NCBI GenBank assembly: GCA_022710975.1
Contig: JAKLGA010000003.1
Coordinates: 372,001 to 436,000, forward strand
Direction of reading: 5' to 3'
Length of the DNA stretch: 64,000 nt
Origin: Myxococcota bacterium
GTDB taxonomy: Bacteria; Myxococcota; B64-G9
Below the pieces are notes generated by a model that had not been told where the DNA came from, made no database searches, and saw only the letters and a program-made list of their open reading frames with translations. Below, one piece after another: positions 16,138 to 25,501 of this stretch (position 1 is the first letter of the stretch; the number at the start of each line of letters is the position of its first letter). The position numbers and the translations under genes are program-made.

Positions 16138-17814
16138 TCACCAGAAGACGATGTTGAGCGCGACCAGCGCGCCGAGCGCCACGGTCGCCCACAGCCCCGG
16201 CCGGCGCCACAGGGCGACCGGCGCGTCCACGTTCTCGGCCGTCAGGCCCTTGACCAGCCCGACCAGCTCGCCGGCGGGCCTGGGCCTCGTCCCCAGGCTG
16301 ATGAGGATGGTGAGCACGAAGCACACCACCCAGGCCCAGGTCGCCTGCCACAGGTTGCAGGTCATGGCCGAGGGCGCGTCCGAGAAGGTCAACCCGCGCA
16401 CCAGCCAGGCCGGCAGGAAGTCGAGCTTGAAGCCCAGGAAGATGGTGAAGCTCACCAGCATGCCGGCGATCAGTCCCCAGAAGGCCCCGGTGGCGCTGGT
16501 GCGCCGCCAGAACATGCCCAGCAGCATGGTGGCGAACAGCGGCGCGTTCACCCAGGAGAAGATGGCCTGGATGTAGTCCATGATGGTGTTGAACTGCATG
16601 GCCAGGTAGGCCGTGCCCACCGACAGCAGGATGCCGACGACCGTGGTCACCCGGCCCACCCAGACCAGGTGCGCGTCGCTGGCGTCCTTCTTGATGAGCA
16701 CGCGGTAGATGTCGTAGGTCCAGACCGTGTTGAAGGCCGACACGTTGCCGGCCTGGCCGGCCATGAAGCCGGCCAGCAGCGCGGTGATGCCCAGGCCCAC
16801 CAGCCCGGCCGGGTAGTAGCGCGCGATGAGCAGCGGCAGCGCGGTGTCGTTCCACGGCTCGCCCGTCTCGGGGTGCGGCAGGAGCTGGAAACCGGTCGCG
16901 GCCTGGCTGAGCTTGTAGGCCACCAGCCCGGCCACCACGATGATGAAGGGCAGCGCCATCTTGAAGAAGGAGGCGGTGATGGGGGTCAGGCGCGCCGAGC
17001 GCAGGTCCCGGGAGGAGAAGGCGCGCTGCACCACCAGGAAGTCGGTGGTCCAGTAGCCGAAGCTCAGCACGAAGCCCAGGCCCATGACGATGCCGGCCCA
17101 GGTCACCCCCATGGCGTTCTGCGAGGCGTCCGCGCTGGTCGACCACAGCCGGCTCATGGCGTCCGGCAGGCCGCTGAAGACCTGGTCCAGGCCGCCCAGC
17201 TCGACCACGCCCAGGATGGCCACCAGGAACAGGCCGAACCAGATCAGGAAGAACTGCACGATCTCGGTGAAGATGGCCGACATCAGCCCGCCCAGGGTGA
17301 TGTAGGCGCCCACCGCGAGCGCGCTGGCCCACATGCTCACGTGCCAGTCCCAGCCCAGGATGGTCCGCAGCACCAGCGCCATCAGGTACAGGTTGATGCC
17401 CGACATCAGCAGCGTCATCACCGCGAAGGAGATGGCGTTCAGGATACGGGTGCGCTCGTCGAAGCGCAGCTTCAGGTAGCCGGGCACCGAGTGGATCTTC
17501 GACGAGTAGTAGAAGGGCATCATGAACAGGCCCAGGAACAGCATGGCCGGGATGGCGCCGATCCAGTAGAAGTGCGACACGAACATGCCGTACTTCATGG
17601 TCCCGCCGGTCCAGCCCAGGATCTCCAGCGCGCCCAGGTTGGCCGACAGGAAGGCCAGCCCGGCCACCCAGGAGGAGTTGCGCCGGCCGGCCAGGAAGAA
17701 GTCCGCGCCCGTCCTGGTGTAGCGCCTGAGGTACAGGCCGATGCCGATGATCAGCGCGAAGTACAGCGCGATGATCAGCCAGTCGACCAGCTTGAGCTGG
17801 ATCACGGCTTGCAT
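16138..17814 (-). CDS. Sodium:solute symporter (SSS/SGLT family)
   Basis: This 558-residue protein has about 14 transmembrane helices and the SSS signature regions, including the N-terminal 'DWLIIALYFALIIGIGLYL', 'DFFLAGRRNSSWVAGLAFLSAN' and 'HSVPGYLKLRFDERTR'. Its sequence is closest in style to the SGLT branch, which couples sodium influx to uptake of sugars or similar solutes. It lies 21 bases downstream of the outer-membrane barrel gene and downstream of a GH5 glycosidase, so it probably imports the released sugar. The ribosome site is GGAGGG. Confidence 0.9.
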   Translation of the reverse strand: MQAVIQLKLVDWLIIALYFALIIGIGLYLRRYTRTGADFFLAGRRNSSWVAGLAFLSANLGALEILGWTGGTMKYGMFVSHFYWIGAIPAMLFLGLFMMPFYYSSKIHSVPGYLKLRFDERTRILNAISFAVMTLLMSGINLYLMALVLRTILGWDWHVSMWASALAVGAYITLGGLMSAIFTEIVQFFLIWFGLFLVAILGVVELGGLDQVFSGLPDAMSRLWSTSADASQNAMGVTWAGIVMGLGFVLSFGYWTTDFLVVQRAFSSRDLRSARLTPITASFFKMALPFIIVVAGLVAYKLSQAATGFQLLPHPETGEPWNDTALPLLIARYYPAGLVGLGITALLAGFMAGQAGNVSAFNTVWTYDIYRVLIKKDASDAHLVWVGRVTTVVGILLSVGTAYLAMQFNTIMDYIQAIFSWVNAPLFATMLLGMFWRRTSATGAFWGLIAGMLVSFTIFLGFKLDFLPAWLVRGLTFSDAPSAMTCNLWQATWAWVVCFVLTILISLGTRPRPAGELVGLVKGLTAENVDAPVALWRRPGLWATVALGALVALNIVFW

Positions 17815-17835
17815 GGGGTCAGCCCTCCGCGGACG

Positions 17836-19224
17836 TCAGTAGTGCACGGTGGCAGAGATCTCGGCCATCCACAGCAGATCGGTCGCGTCCGGGTCGATGC
17901 CGTTGAGCAGCACCCCGCCCGCGCCGCCGGGCACCAGCAGGCCGAAGGCCACGTGGAACACCAGGTAGGGCTCCACCTCGAAGACGCTGATCAGATCGGC
18001 CTCGAAGCCGACGAACTCGCGGTCGAGGGCGTTCTCGGGCTTGAGCACGGTGGCCGCGCCCAGGACGAGGTGGAGCTGCCAGATCTCCTCGGCGAGGCGC
18101 CACATGGCGTCCACGTCGCCCACGAACAACCCGGCCCGCGACTGGTAGAAGCCGCCCTCGAAGCCGCTCATGCGCTCGTCCAGGTTGTCGTACCAGTCGC
18201 GGATCTCGTCCTCGGTCAGCATGAGGGTGGCCGAGCGGTTCTTGGCCGAGTGCAGCGCGGCGTGCTGCCAGCCGTTGCCCGCGTGGGCGTCGTCCGGGCT
18301 CAGGAAGAGCGCGTTCGCCTCCAGCCTGGAGGGCCAGATCTTGAGGTGCTCGCTGATGTCCCAGGTCAGGTGGAGCTGGCCCGACCAGGCCAGGATGTCC
18401 TGGATGGAGCCGTCCAGCGTGCGGCCCTCGGCCTGGCCCACCTGCAGCAGGGCGTCCAGGCTGAACTCGAGCTCCTCCTCGCCAGCCTCCAGGTGGACGC
18501 TCGGCACGATCAGCCAGCGCTCGCGGCCCGGCTGGTGGCCGTCGTACAGCGCCTGCAGCGCGCTCGCCAGCCGCCAGCCGCGCTCGATCTCCATGTCGAA
18601 GCGCGCCCCGTAGACGAAGATGTCACGGGCGAAGTTGTTGTCGCGGATGTCGATGCCCTCGTGGGTCAGCTCGGGCAGCTGGCCGACGAACAGGCCCAGC
18701 CGGGTCGCGTCCTCGCCGATCCAGGCCTGGGCGGCGCCGATCCAGTGGTTCAGCCACAGGCCGGTCGGATCGCGGAAACGGCCGTAGCCCAGCTTCAGCC
18801 CCAGGCTTTCGTCCAGGAACTCGCCGCTCATCCACAGCTCGCGCTGCTTCATGGTGAAGACGTCGGGGGCCAGCGCGTCCTGCTGGTCGGGGTTGTTCTT
18901 GGACCAGTAGTTCAGGCCGATCTCGCTCTCGTAGTAGATGCGCACGTGGTCGGTGACGTTCCACATGAAGACCGGCTTCAGGATGGTGGCGAAGGCGCCC
19001 GAGCTCTGGCCGTCCTGGTCGTACAGCGGCCGCGAGCGGTCGAAGTCGGTGTCGTTGCGCCAGATGAACAGGTTCTGCAGCTCGGCCCGCAGGTACAGGG
19101 GACCCAGGTCGTGCCCCACCTCGCTGGCCGGGGGTTCGGTCTGGGTCTGGGCGGGCGCCGCGGCCGGGGCGGCCAGGGCGAGCGCGGCCAGCAGCAGGGC
19201 GAGGGGACGGGTGCGTGCTAGCAT
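17836..19224 (-). CDS. Outer-membrane beta-barrel protein (porin-like)
   Basis: This 462-residue protein has a signal peptide (residues 1-25, ending APAQ) followed by a long run of alternating strands with aromatic girdles ('LYLRAELQNLFIWRN', 'VRIYYESEIGLNYW', 'RELWMSGEF') and a C-terminal aromatic residue (TVHY). This is typical of an outer-membrane barrel. It sits between a GH5 lipoprotein and a sodium-coupled sugar transporter, so it may be the entry channel for an oligosaccharide or glycolipid fragment. The ATG at 19224 follows an AGGAGA site. Family not recognised. Confidence 0.72.
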   Translation of the reverse strand: MLARTRPLALLLAALALAAPAAAPAQTQTEPPASEVGHDLGPLYLRAELQNLFIWRNDTDFDRSRPLYDQDGQSSGAFATILKPVFMWNVTDHVRIYYESEIGLNYWSKNNPDQQDALAPDVFTMKQRELWMSGEFLDESLGLKLGYGRFRDPTGLWLNHWIGAAQAWIGEDATRLGLFVGQLPELTHEGIDIRDNNFARDIFVYGARFDMEIERGWRLASALQALYDGHQPGRERWLIVPSVHLEAGEEELEFSLDALLQVGQAEGRTLDGSIQDILAWSGQLHLTWDISEHLKIWPSRLEANALFLSPDDAHAGNGWQHAALHSAKNRSATLMLTEDEIRDWYDNLDERMSGFEGGFYQSRAGLFVGDVDAMWRLAEEIWQLHLVLGAATVLKPENALDREFVGFEADLISVFEVEPYLVFHVAFGLLVPGGAGGVLLNGIDPDATDLLWMAEISATVHY

Positions 19225-19238
19225 GGCGGTCTCCTGGC

Positions 19239-21470
19239 TCAACGGGTCACGACCCGCGCGCCGCGGATGAAGTACTGCCAGCCCAGGTTCTCGTTGCCCG
19301 GCAGGGGCGGCAGCAGGCGCACCCAGTGCTCCGCGCCCGGCTCGTCGCGGGCCGGCAGGTGATACAGCACGCCCGCCGCGGCGTCGAAGTGGCAGACGCC
19401 GTCGGACACCCACACGTAGAAGCCGTCCGGGTAGGCGAGCGGCGGCACCACGATCTCGGTGGGCGCCCAGGTCTCGCGGCTGCCGTAGCGCACCTCGAAC
19501 TCGCCCACCCGGTTCACCTCGCCCTTGTCCGGGTCGAAGTAGTGCAGGGGCGACCAGAAGCGGCTGGCGTGCGGCTTGCCCGCCAAGAAGCGCGCGTGGG
19601 GCCGGGCCCAGGCGGCCTGGCCGCGCGGCAGGAGGTTGGGCGGAGGCCCCACCACCGAGAAGTCCTCGTGGTTCCAGCGGTCGCCGAGCTCGTGGTCGTT
19701 CTCGGGCGAGTAGCACCACTGCATGTGGCCGAGGCCCAGGCGCTCGAAGGCCTCGTAGTAGTTGTCCAGGATGTGGGCCGAGACCAGGTAGCCCGACTCC
19801 CTGGAGGCCTCGATGCCGTTCAAGTTGAAGTAGGTGCCGAACTCGCCGAACACGACCGGCACGTTGCCCAGGCTGTACTGGGCCAGCGCCTGCGCGCCGA
19901 GCAGCGACTCGTCGTAGCTCCTGTGGCGCACCTCCTCCGCGCCGAACTCGCGCGGCGGCTGGTTGAACCCGAGGAAGGGGTAGATGTCCGGGTACCAGTG
20001 CGGGGCGAAGACGAGCTGGCGCACGCCCGCCGGGGCGGTCATGGGCTGCTCCCACTGGCCGCCCAGCCCGCCGCCCGGGCCGCCGCCCAGGAAGTTCTCG
20101 GCCGACAGCGAGGACTCGATCCAGATGATCGCGTCCGGGTCTACCGCCAGGATGGCCGCGGACACCCGCTCGTAGAAGGGCCGCAGGTGGGCCTCGGCGA
20201 AGCCGGTGTTCAGCCCCAGCGCGGCCAGCACGTCCAGCCCCTCCAGGCCCCAGGCCCGCAGCGTCTCCGGCGTGGTGTCGGGCGGCAGGAGCTTCAGCGC
20301 CACCAGCGCCTGGTAGAGCTGCTGCCCGCTCTCGGCCCCCAGCAGGTCGATCAGCGCCTGCTGGGCGCTGTCGGGCAGGCCGCTCCGCAGGAGCGCGGCC
20401 ACCGCGGTGAGCACCAGGAAGTTGCCGCTGGGCTCGTTCATCAGGTCGTAGCCGATCACGTTGGGCAGGTGCCCGACCTCCTTGGCCACCTCGGCCCAGG
20501 CCTCGGCGTAGGCCCGCTGCAGGTAGTCCTGGATGTGCTCCTCGCCGACCATGAGCCCGGGGTAGAGCACGTTGCCCGCCAGGAGGCAGCCGTAGCAGCG
20601 GGCCACGTCCAGGCTCAGCGCGTGCGCCGTGCCCCAGTGGGTGAAGGGCAGCACGTCGGTGGTCTCGTTGACCGGGAACGGCCCAGGCAGCCCGAGCAGG
20701 AAGTAGACCACCCACTCGGGGTAGGGATCGTCCGGCCCGCCATCCGCCTGGCCGGTGAGCCGCTTGTACAGCTCCCAGATGTTCCTGAGCTCCACGTCGT
20801 TGAGCCCCGACAGGATGCGCGGGGTGCCCCAGCGCGGGGAGTCCATGACCTTCTCCTGCAGGCAGGCCTGGACCGCCCAGCGCGGCGCGCCGTCGCCCTG
20901 GACCGTGTCGTTGTACTGCCCGGTCTCCTCGTCCGGCACCAGCGCCAGCAGGGTGTTCTCGATCGAGCCCGGGGTCCCGTAGCTCGGGCTGTGGTTGTAC
21001 TTCACCATGAGGTGGCGGCTGAACATGTCCTGGTGCATGTCGAGCAGCACGTGCAGGCCGTGCTCTCCGGCCTTCTCCACGACGCTCCGCAGGTAGGCCA
21101 GGTAGGCCCGATCGTAGAGCCCGCGCCCGCCCGGCTCGAGGCCCTCCCAGATGATGAGCAGGCGCACGGAGTCGAAGCCGAGCTCCCGCAGCAGGGCGAA
21201 CTGCCGGTCGGCGTCGTCCAGGGGGAAGGGCTTCCCCACGTAGGTGGGCACGCCGCCCGCGTCGATCTGCGCGGGGATCTTGGTCGAGCCCGACAGGTTC
21301 ACCCCGTGGAAGGTGACGTACCGGCCGTACCCGTCCCGGAGGTAGGTGCGGTCGGTCGTCAGCCGGGTGAGCGGCAGGGGCTGGAGGGGCGGGGCATCGC
21401 CGTCGAGGCAGCCCTGCCAGAGCGTGGCGAGCAGCAGGGCCGCGAGCACGGGCAGTCCTGGGCGCTTCAT
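19239..21470 (-). CDS. GH5-family glycoside hydrolase lipoprotein (endoglycoceramidase-like)
   Basis: This 743-residue protein starts with a lipoprotein signal (lipobox-like LWQGC, Cys 21). The catalytic (beta/alpha)8 region begins with 'VTFHGVNLSGSTKIP' and contains the acid/base Glu E346 in 'GYDLMNEPSG' and the nucleophile E543 in 'VVFGEFGTYF'. A conserved early 'LHVLLDMHQDMFSR' strand supports clan GH-A. The 'GR.V.fHGVN' opening and length resemble endoglycoceramidase-type GH5 proteins, which cut glycolipids. A C-terminal beta-rich domain follows. It heads an operon with a barrel, a symporter and a cupin. GGAGG ribosome site; substrate uncertain. Confidence 0.85.
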   Translation of the reverse strand: MKRPGLPVLAALLLATLWQGCLDGDAPPLQPLPLTRLTTDRTYLRDGYGRYVTFHGVNLSGSTKIPAQIDAGGVPTYVGKPFPLDDADRQFALLRELGFDSVRLLIIWEGLEPGGRGLYDRAYLAYLRSVVEKAGEHGLHVLLDMHQDMFSRHLMVKYNHSPSYGTPGSIENTLLALVPDEETGQYNDTVQGDGAPRWAVQACLQEKVMDSPRWGTPRILSGLNDVELRNIWELYKRLTGQADGGPDDPYPEWVVYFLLGLPGPFPVNETTDVLPFTHWGTAHALSLDVARCYGCLLAGNVLYPGLMVGEEHIQDYLQRAYAEAWAEVAKEVGHLPNVIGYDLMNEPSGNFLVLTAVAALLRSGLPDSAQQALIDLLGAESGQQLYQALVALKLLPPDTTPETLRAWGLEGLDVLAALGLNTGFAEAHLRPFYERVSAAILAVDPDAIIWIESSLSAENFLGGGPGGGLGGQWEQPMTAPAGVRQLVFAPHWYPDIYPFLGFNQPPREFGAEEVRHRSYDESLLGAQALAQYSLGNVPVVFGEFGTYFNLNGIEASRESGYLVSAHILDNYYEAFERLGLGHMQWCYSPENDHELGDRWNHEDFSVVGPPPNLLPRGQAAWARPHARFLAGKPHASRFWSPLHYFDPDKGEVNRVGEFEVRYGSRETWAPTEIVVPPLAYPDGFYVWVSDGVCHFDAAAGVLYHLPARDEPGAEHWVRLLPPLPGNENLGWQYFIRGARVVTR

Positions 21471-21498
21471 GACGTCCGCCTCCGGGAAGGTTGGCCCG

Positions 21499-21526
21499 AT
21501 GATACCGCATCCTCCCCCGAGGTCCA
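21499..21526 (-). promoter_or_regulatory. Putative promoter of the GH5 operon
   Basis: On the minus strand TGGACC (21521-21526) and TATCAT (21499-21504) are spaced by 16 bases. The -10 matches the consensus at four of six positions and lies about 28 bases before the start codon. Confidence 0.5.
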
Positions 21527-21541
21527 GCCCGGACCGGCCGC

Positions 21542-21571
21542 TTGCGCCGAGCGGGGCGACGGCGGTACGGT
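21542..21571 (+). promoter_or_regulatory. Putative promoter of the hybrid histidine kinase gene
   Basis: TTGCGC (21542-21547), 18 bases, TACGGT (21566-21571). The ATG at 21580 is only eight bases after the -10 and has no Shine-Dalgarno, so the transcript may be leaderless. Confidence 0.45.
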
Positions 21572-21579
21572 AAGGGCCC

Positions 21580-23325
21580 ATGACCGCCGCGCTCCCGGGA
21601 GAGCCCCAGCCGTCGCTGGGCGAACACGAGTACCGCCGCAAGCGCACCATCTCCGCGGTGTTCGCCGCGGCCGGGGTGATCACCTGCGCGGCCGCGGGCG
21701 CGGTGGCCTTCCTGCGCGGACAGCACACGCGCGGGTGGATCATCTCGAGCGTGGGCCTGATCAGCCTCGGCTCCGTGTTCCTGTTCCGCCGGGTGCGCAA
21801 CCTGGATCTGGTGAACGGGTTCGCCCTGTCCTGCGTGGCCGTCTTCACCCTGTACCTGCTGGTGATCGGCGGGACCGACCGGAGCGGGGCCATCTGGGTG
21901 GTGATCGCGCCGCCGCTGCTGCTCTTCGCCCTGGGGGTGCGCCTGGGCGGGCTGCTGACCGCCGCGTTCCTGCTGGCCGTGTCGGCCGTGCTGTTCCTGC
22001 CCATCCCCTTCCTGCAGCAGGCCGGGTACTCCCTCGACTACAAGCTGCGCATCCTGCCCGCGCTGCTGTTCGTGACCGCCGTGGCCTTCGTGTTCGAGCT
22101 GGCCCGCATGCGGGTCCAGTCCCGCCTGGAGGCGGAGGTCCAGGAGCGCCGCCGGGCCGAGGCCCGGGCCGAGCGGGCCAGCCGGGCCAAGAGCGACTTC
22201 CTGGCCCGGGTGAGCCACGAGCTGCGCACGCCGCTGGCGGGCCTGCTCGGCACCACCCACCTGCTGGCGGATCGGCCGCCCGAGCCCCGGGCGCGGGAGC
22301 TGCTCGAGGCCCAGCGCCGGGCGGGCGAGGACCTGCGCGCGCTGGTGGATCAGCTCCTCGACCTGGCCCGCATCGAGAGCGGCCACGTGTCGCTGGAGCT
22401 GGGCCCCACGGACCTCGGCGCGCTCTGCCGGGAGGCCCTCGAGCTCGTGCGCGCCCGGGCGGTCGAGAAGGGGCTCGCGCTCGAGCTCGAGCTCGAGCCC
22501 GGGCTCCCGCGCTGCGTGCGGGCGGACGGCCACCGGCTCAAGCAGGTGCTGTGGAACCTGCTGTCGAACGCGGTCCGGCTCACCCCGCGTGGCCGGGTGC
22601 GGCTCACGGGCGGGCCGGTGGCCGGGCCATCCGGCGCGCCGGGGGCTCCGGCCTGGGTGCGCCTGGCCGTCAAGGACACGGGCCCGGGGGTGCGGCCCGA
22701 GGACCGCGAGCGCATCTTCGAGGAGTTCGTGCAGGCCGCGCCCCCGGGCGTCCCCCCGGGCGGGGCCGGGCTCGGGCTGGCCATCTGCCGGGAGCTCGTC
22801 TCCGCCATGGGCGGGCGGATGACGCTCGACAGCCCGCCGGGCGCGGGCGCGACCTTCGGGCTGGAGCTGCCCCTGCCGGAGTGCGACCCGACCTGCGACG
22901 AGGTGCGGCCCGCGCCCGCCGTCGGGGAGGCCCTGGGGCTGCGCGTGCTCCTGGCCGAGGACGAGCCGATCTGCCGCCTGGTCATGCAGGGCATGCTGGC
23001 GCGGCTCGGCTGCGGGGTCGAGCTGGCCCACGACGGCCGCCAGGCGGTCGAGCGGGCGGCGGCGCAGCCCTTCGACTGCGTCCTGATGGACTGCGAGATG
23101 CCGGTGCTGGACGGCTACCAGGCCACGCGCGAGATCCGCGCGGCCGAGGCCGGCAGCCCGGGCGCCCGGCGCGTCCCCATCCTGGCGGTCACCGCCAGCG
23201 CGCTGGCCGTGGACCGGGAGCGCTGCCTGTCGGCCGGCATGGACGGGGTGCTGCCCAAGCCGGTCTCGCCCGCGGAGCTCCACGCGGCGCTCGCCGCCCT
23301 CCACCCGCCCGTGACAGGCCGGTGA
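21580..23325 (+). CDS. Hybrid sensor histidine kinase with receiver domain
   Basis: This 581-residue protein has about six N-terminal membrane helices (residues 22-170), then a dimerisation/H-box 'VSHELRTPL' with H213, an N-box 'LWNLLSNAVRLT', G-boxes 'DTGPGV' and 'GAGLGLAI', and a C-terminal receiver domain with phospho-acceptor D504 ('CVLMDCEMPVLDGYQ') and the conserved 'PKPVSP' Lys. It autophosphorylates on His and passes phosphate to its own receiver; the phosphotransfer partner is elsewhere. No extracellular sensor loop is obvious, so the membrane bundle may sense. Upstream, a minus-strand operon diverges from it. Confidence 0.92.
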   Translation: MTAALPGEPQPSLGEHEYRRKRTISAVFAAAGVITCAAAGAVAFLRGQHTRGWIISSVGLISLGSVFLFRRVRNLDLVNGFALSCVAVFTLYLLVIGGTDRSGAIWVVIAPPLLLFALGVRLGGLLTAAFLLAVSAVLFLPIPFLQQAGYSLDYKLRILPALLFVTAVAFVFELARMRVQSRLEAEVQERRRAEARAERASRAKSDFLARVSHELRTPLAGLLGTTHLLADRPPEPRARELLEAQRRAGEDLRALVDQLLDLARIESGHVSLELGPTDLGALCREALELVRARAVEKGLALELELEPGLPRCVRADGHRLKQVLWNLLSNAVRLTPRGRVRLTGGPVAGPSGAPGAPAWVRLAVKDTGPGVRPEDRERIFEEFVQAAPPGVPPGGAGLGLAICRELVSAMGGRMTLDSPPGAGATFGLELPLPECDPTCDEVRPAPAVGEALGLRVLLAEDEPICRLVMQGMLARLGCGVELAHDGRQAVERAAAQPFDCVLMDCEMPVLDGYQATREIRAAEAGSPGARRVPILAVTASALAVDRERCLSAGMDGVLPKPVSPAELHAALAALHPPVTGR

Positions 23326-23381
23326 CCGTCCAGGGGGTATGGCTGGAGGACTCGCGGGCCGGGCCCGCGGAGGAGGAGCGC

Positions 23382-25475
23382 ATGGCGCCTTCGACGAAGC
23401 GCGGACCGATCCTGGGCGGGCTCGGCCTGCTGCTCGGCCTGTGCGGCGCGGCCGCGGCCGAGGAGGGCATGTGGACCTTCGACAACCCGCCGCGGGCGCT
23501 GCTGCAGGAGCGGTACGGCTTCAGCCCGGACGCGGCCTGGCTGGAGCGCGTGCGGCTCGCCTCGGTGCGCTTCAACGACGGCGGCTCGGGCGCCTTCGTC
23601 AGCCCGCACGGGCTGCTGCTCACCAACCACCACGTGGCGGTCGGGCAGCTGCAGAAGATGTCGTCGGCCGAGCAGGACTACGTGCAGGGCGGCTTCTACG
23701 CCCGTGAGCTCGCGGACGAGATCAAGGCGGTGGATCTCGAGCTGAACGTGCTCCAGTCCATGGATGACGTGACCGCCAGGGTGCAGGCGGTGGTGAAGCC
23801 GGGCATGTCCGCGCAGGCCGCGCTCGAGGCCCGCAAGGCCGAGCGCGCCCGCCTGGAGAAGGAGAGCCAGGCCGCGACCGGCCTGCGCTCCGAGATCGTC
23901 GACCTGTACCACGGGGGCGAGTACTGGCTGTACCGGTTCAAGAGGTACACCGACGTGCGCCTGGTGTGGGCCCCGGAGAAGCAGGCCGCCTACTTCGGCG
24001 GGGATCCGGACAACTTCACCTACCCCCGGCACGACCTCGACGTGGCCCTGTTCCGCGTGTACGCAGGGGACGCGCCCCTGGCGACGCCGCACTTCCTGAA
24101 GGTGAACCCGGAGGGCGCCGGGGCCGGCGAGCTGGTGTTCATCTCCGGCCACCCGGGCGGCACCGATCGGCTGCTGACCCTCTCCCAGCTCGAGCTGCTG
24201 CGGCAGGGGAAGTACCCCTTCATGCTGGGGTACCTGACGCGCGCGCTCGGCGTGCTCAGGGAGTTCGCCGCGCGCGGGCCCGAGCAGGCCCGCCAGGCGG
24301 CGGTCCTGACCTACTCCTACGAGAACGCGCTCAAGGCCTACGCGGGCCAGTTCCAGGGCCTCCAGGATCCGCAGGTGATGGCGGTCAAGCGGGCGCAGGA
24401 GCAGTCGCTGCGGGCCGGGGTCGCCGCGAACCCGGAGTGGAGCAGGCTCTACGGCGACGCCTGGGAGCGCATCGAGCGGGTGGCGCAGCGGCACGCCGCG
24501 GAGATCACGCGCCGCGACGCGCTGGAGCTCTGGCGCGCCAGGCTGCTGCCGAAGCTGGTCTCGAGGGTCCTGTCCCTGGTGCTGTACACGGCCGAGATCC
24601 AGAAGCCCGACGCCGAGCGGCTGGACGGGTACCACGACGCGGAGCTCGAGGAGCTCGAGTTCATCAGCCTGTCCCCGGCCCCGGTGTACAAGGACCTCGA
24701 GGCCGCCCTGCTCGCGCTCGGCTTCCACGTCCTCCTCGAGAAGCTCGACGCGCAGGCTCCCCTGCGCCGGCTGGTGTCCGGGGCGGGCGGGCCCGAGGCC
24801 GCCGCCAGGGCGTGGCTCGAGGGCACCCGGCTCGACGACCCGGCCGCGCGCAGGGCGCTGTGGGTCGGCGGGCGCGCGGCGGTGGAGGCCTCGACCGATC
24901 CGCTGGTGGTGTTCGCCCGCCAGCTCGAGCCGATCCTCCGGGAGAACGACGCCTGGATGAAGAAGAACGTGGAGAGCGAGCTCACCCCGGCCTCGGAGCG
25001 GGTGGCGCGCGCGCGCTTCGCGGTGCTGGGCAAGTCGAGCTACCCGGACGCCACCTTCACCCTGCGGCTGACGTTCGGTCCGGTCCAGGGCTACCCGATG
25101 AACGGCAGCCAGGCCGCGCCCTTCACCACGCTGCACGGGCTGTACGACCGCAGCCTGGGCTTCGACCGGCGGCCCCCCTGGGATCTGCCGGCGCGCTTCT
25201 GGGACCGGCGGGCCCGCCTGGCGCTCGACACCCGGGTGAACTTCGTGTGCCAGTGCGACATCATCGGCGGCAACTCGGGCTCGCCGGTGCTCAACCGGGC
25301 CGCGGAGCTGGTGGGGGTGGTGTTCGACGGCAACATCGAGAGCCTGCCCGGCCGCTTCCTGTTCGACCCGCGCGCCAACCGCGCCGTGGCCGTCCACGCC
25401 GGCTACCTGCTCCACGCCCTCGAGGAGCTCTACGACGCGGGCGAGCTGGCGGACGAGCTGATGGGCCGCAAGTAA
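23382..25475 (+). CDS. S46-family dipeptidyl peptidase (DPP7/DPP11-like)
   Basis: This 697-residue exported serine peptidase has a signal peptide (to about residue 26) and S46 motifs: 'WTFDNPP' near the mature N terminus, 'TNHHV' with catalytic H84, 'YPRHDLDVALFRVY' with D220, and 'GGNSGSPVL' with S632. S46 enzymes cut dipeptides from peptide N termini in the periplasm of non-fermenting bacteria. At the S1-pocket position the protein has Gly (G650, 'FDGNIES') rather than the Arg of DPP11, which suggests preference for hydrophobic P1 residues as in DPP7. The ATG at 23382 follows a strong GGAGGAG. Confidence 0.93.
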   Translation: MAPSTKRGPILGGLGLLLGLCGAAAAEEGMWTFDNPPRALLQERYGFSPDAAWLERVRLASVRFNDGGSGAFVSPHGLLLTNHHVAVGQLQKMSSAEQDYVQGGFYARELADEIKAVDLELNVLQSMDDVTARVQAVVKPGMSAQAALEARKAERARLEKESQAATGLRSEIVDLYHGGEYWLYRFKRYTDVRLVWAPEKQAAYFGGDPDNFTYPRHDLDVALFRVYAGDAPLATPHFLKVNPEGAGAGELVFISGHPGGTDRLLTLSQLELLRQGKYPFMLGYLTRALGVLREFAARGPEQARQAAVLTYSYENALKAYAGQFQGLQDPQVMAVKRAQEQSLRAGVAANPEWSRLYGDAWERIERVAQRHAAEITRRDALELWRARLLPKLVSRVLSLVLYTAEIQKPDAERLDGYHDAELEELEFISLSPAPVYKDLEAALLALGFHVLLEKLDAQAPLRRLVSGAGGPEAAARAWLEGTRLDDPAARRALWVGGRAAVEASTDPLVVFARQLEPILRENDAWMKKNVESELTPASERVARARFAVLGKSSYPDATFTLRLTFGPVQGYPMNGSQAAPFTTLHGLYDRSLGFDRRPPWDLPARFWDRRARLALDTRVNFVCQCDIIGGNSGSPVLNRAAELVGVVFDGNIESLPGRFLFDPRANRAVAVHAGYLLHALEELYDAGELADELMGRK

Positions 25476-25501
25476 GCTTGACGTGCGCCCGCGGGCGGGG
25501 C

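Noticed and set aside
16060-19221. Long plus-strand open frame across the symporter region
   Set aside because: The opposite strand carries the SSS symporter and barrel with full family motifs; the plus frame is low-complexity.
17836-23304. Single 1822-codon minus frame
   Set aside because: Only its last 463 codons are a real gene (start at 19224); the rest is antisense to or out of frame with the GH5 and histidine-kinase genes.
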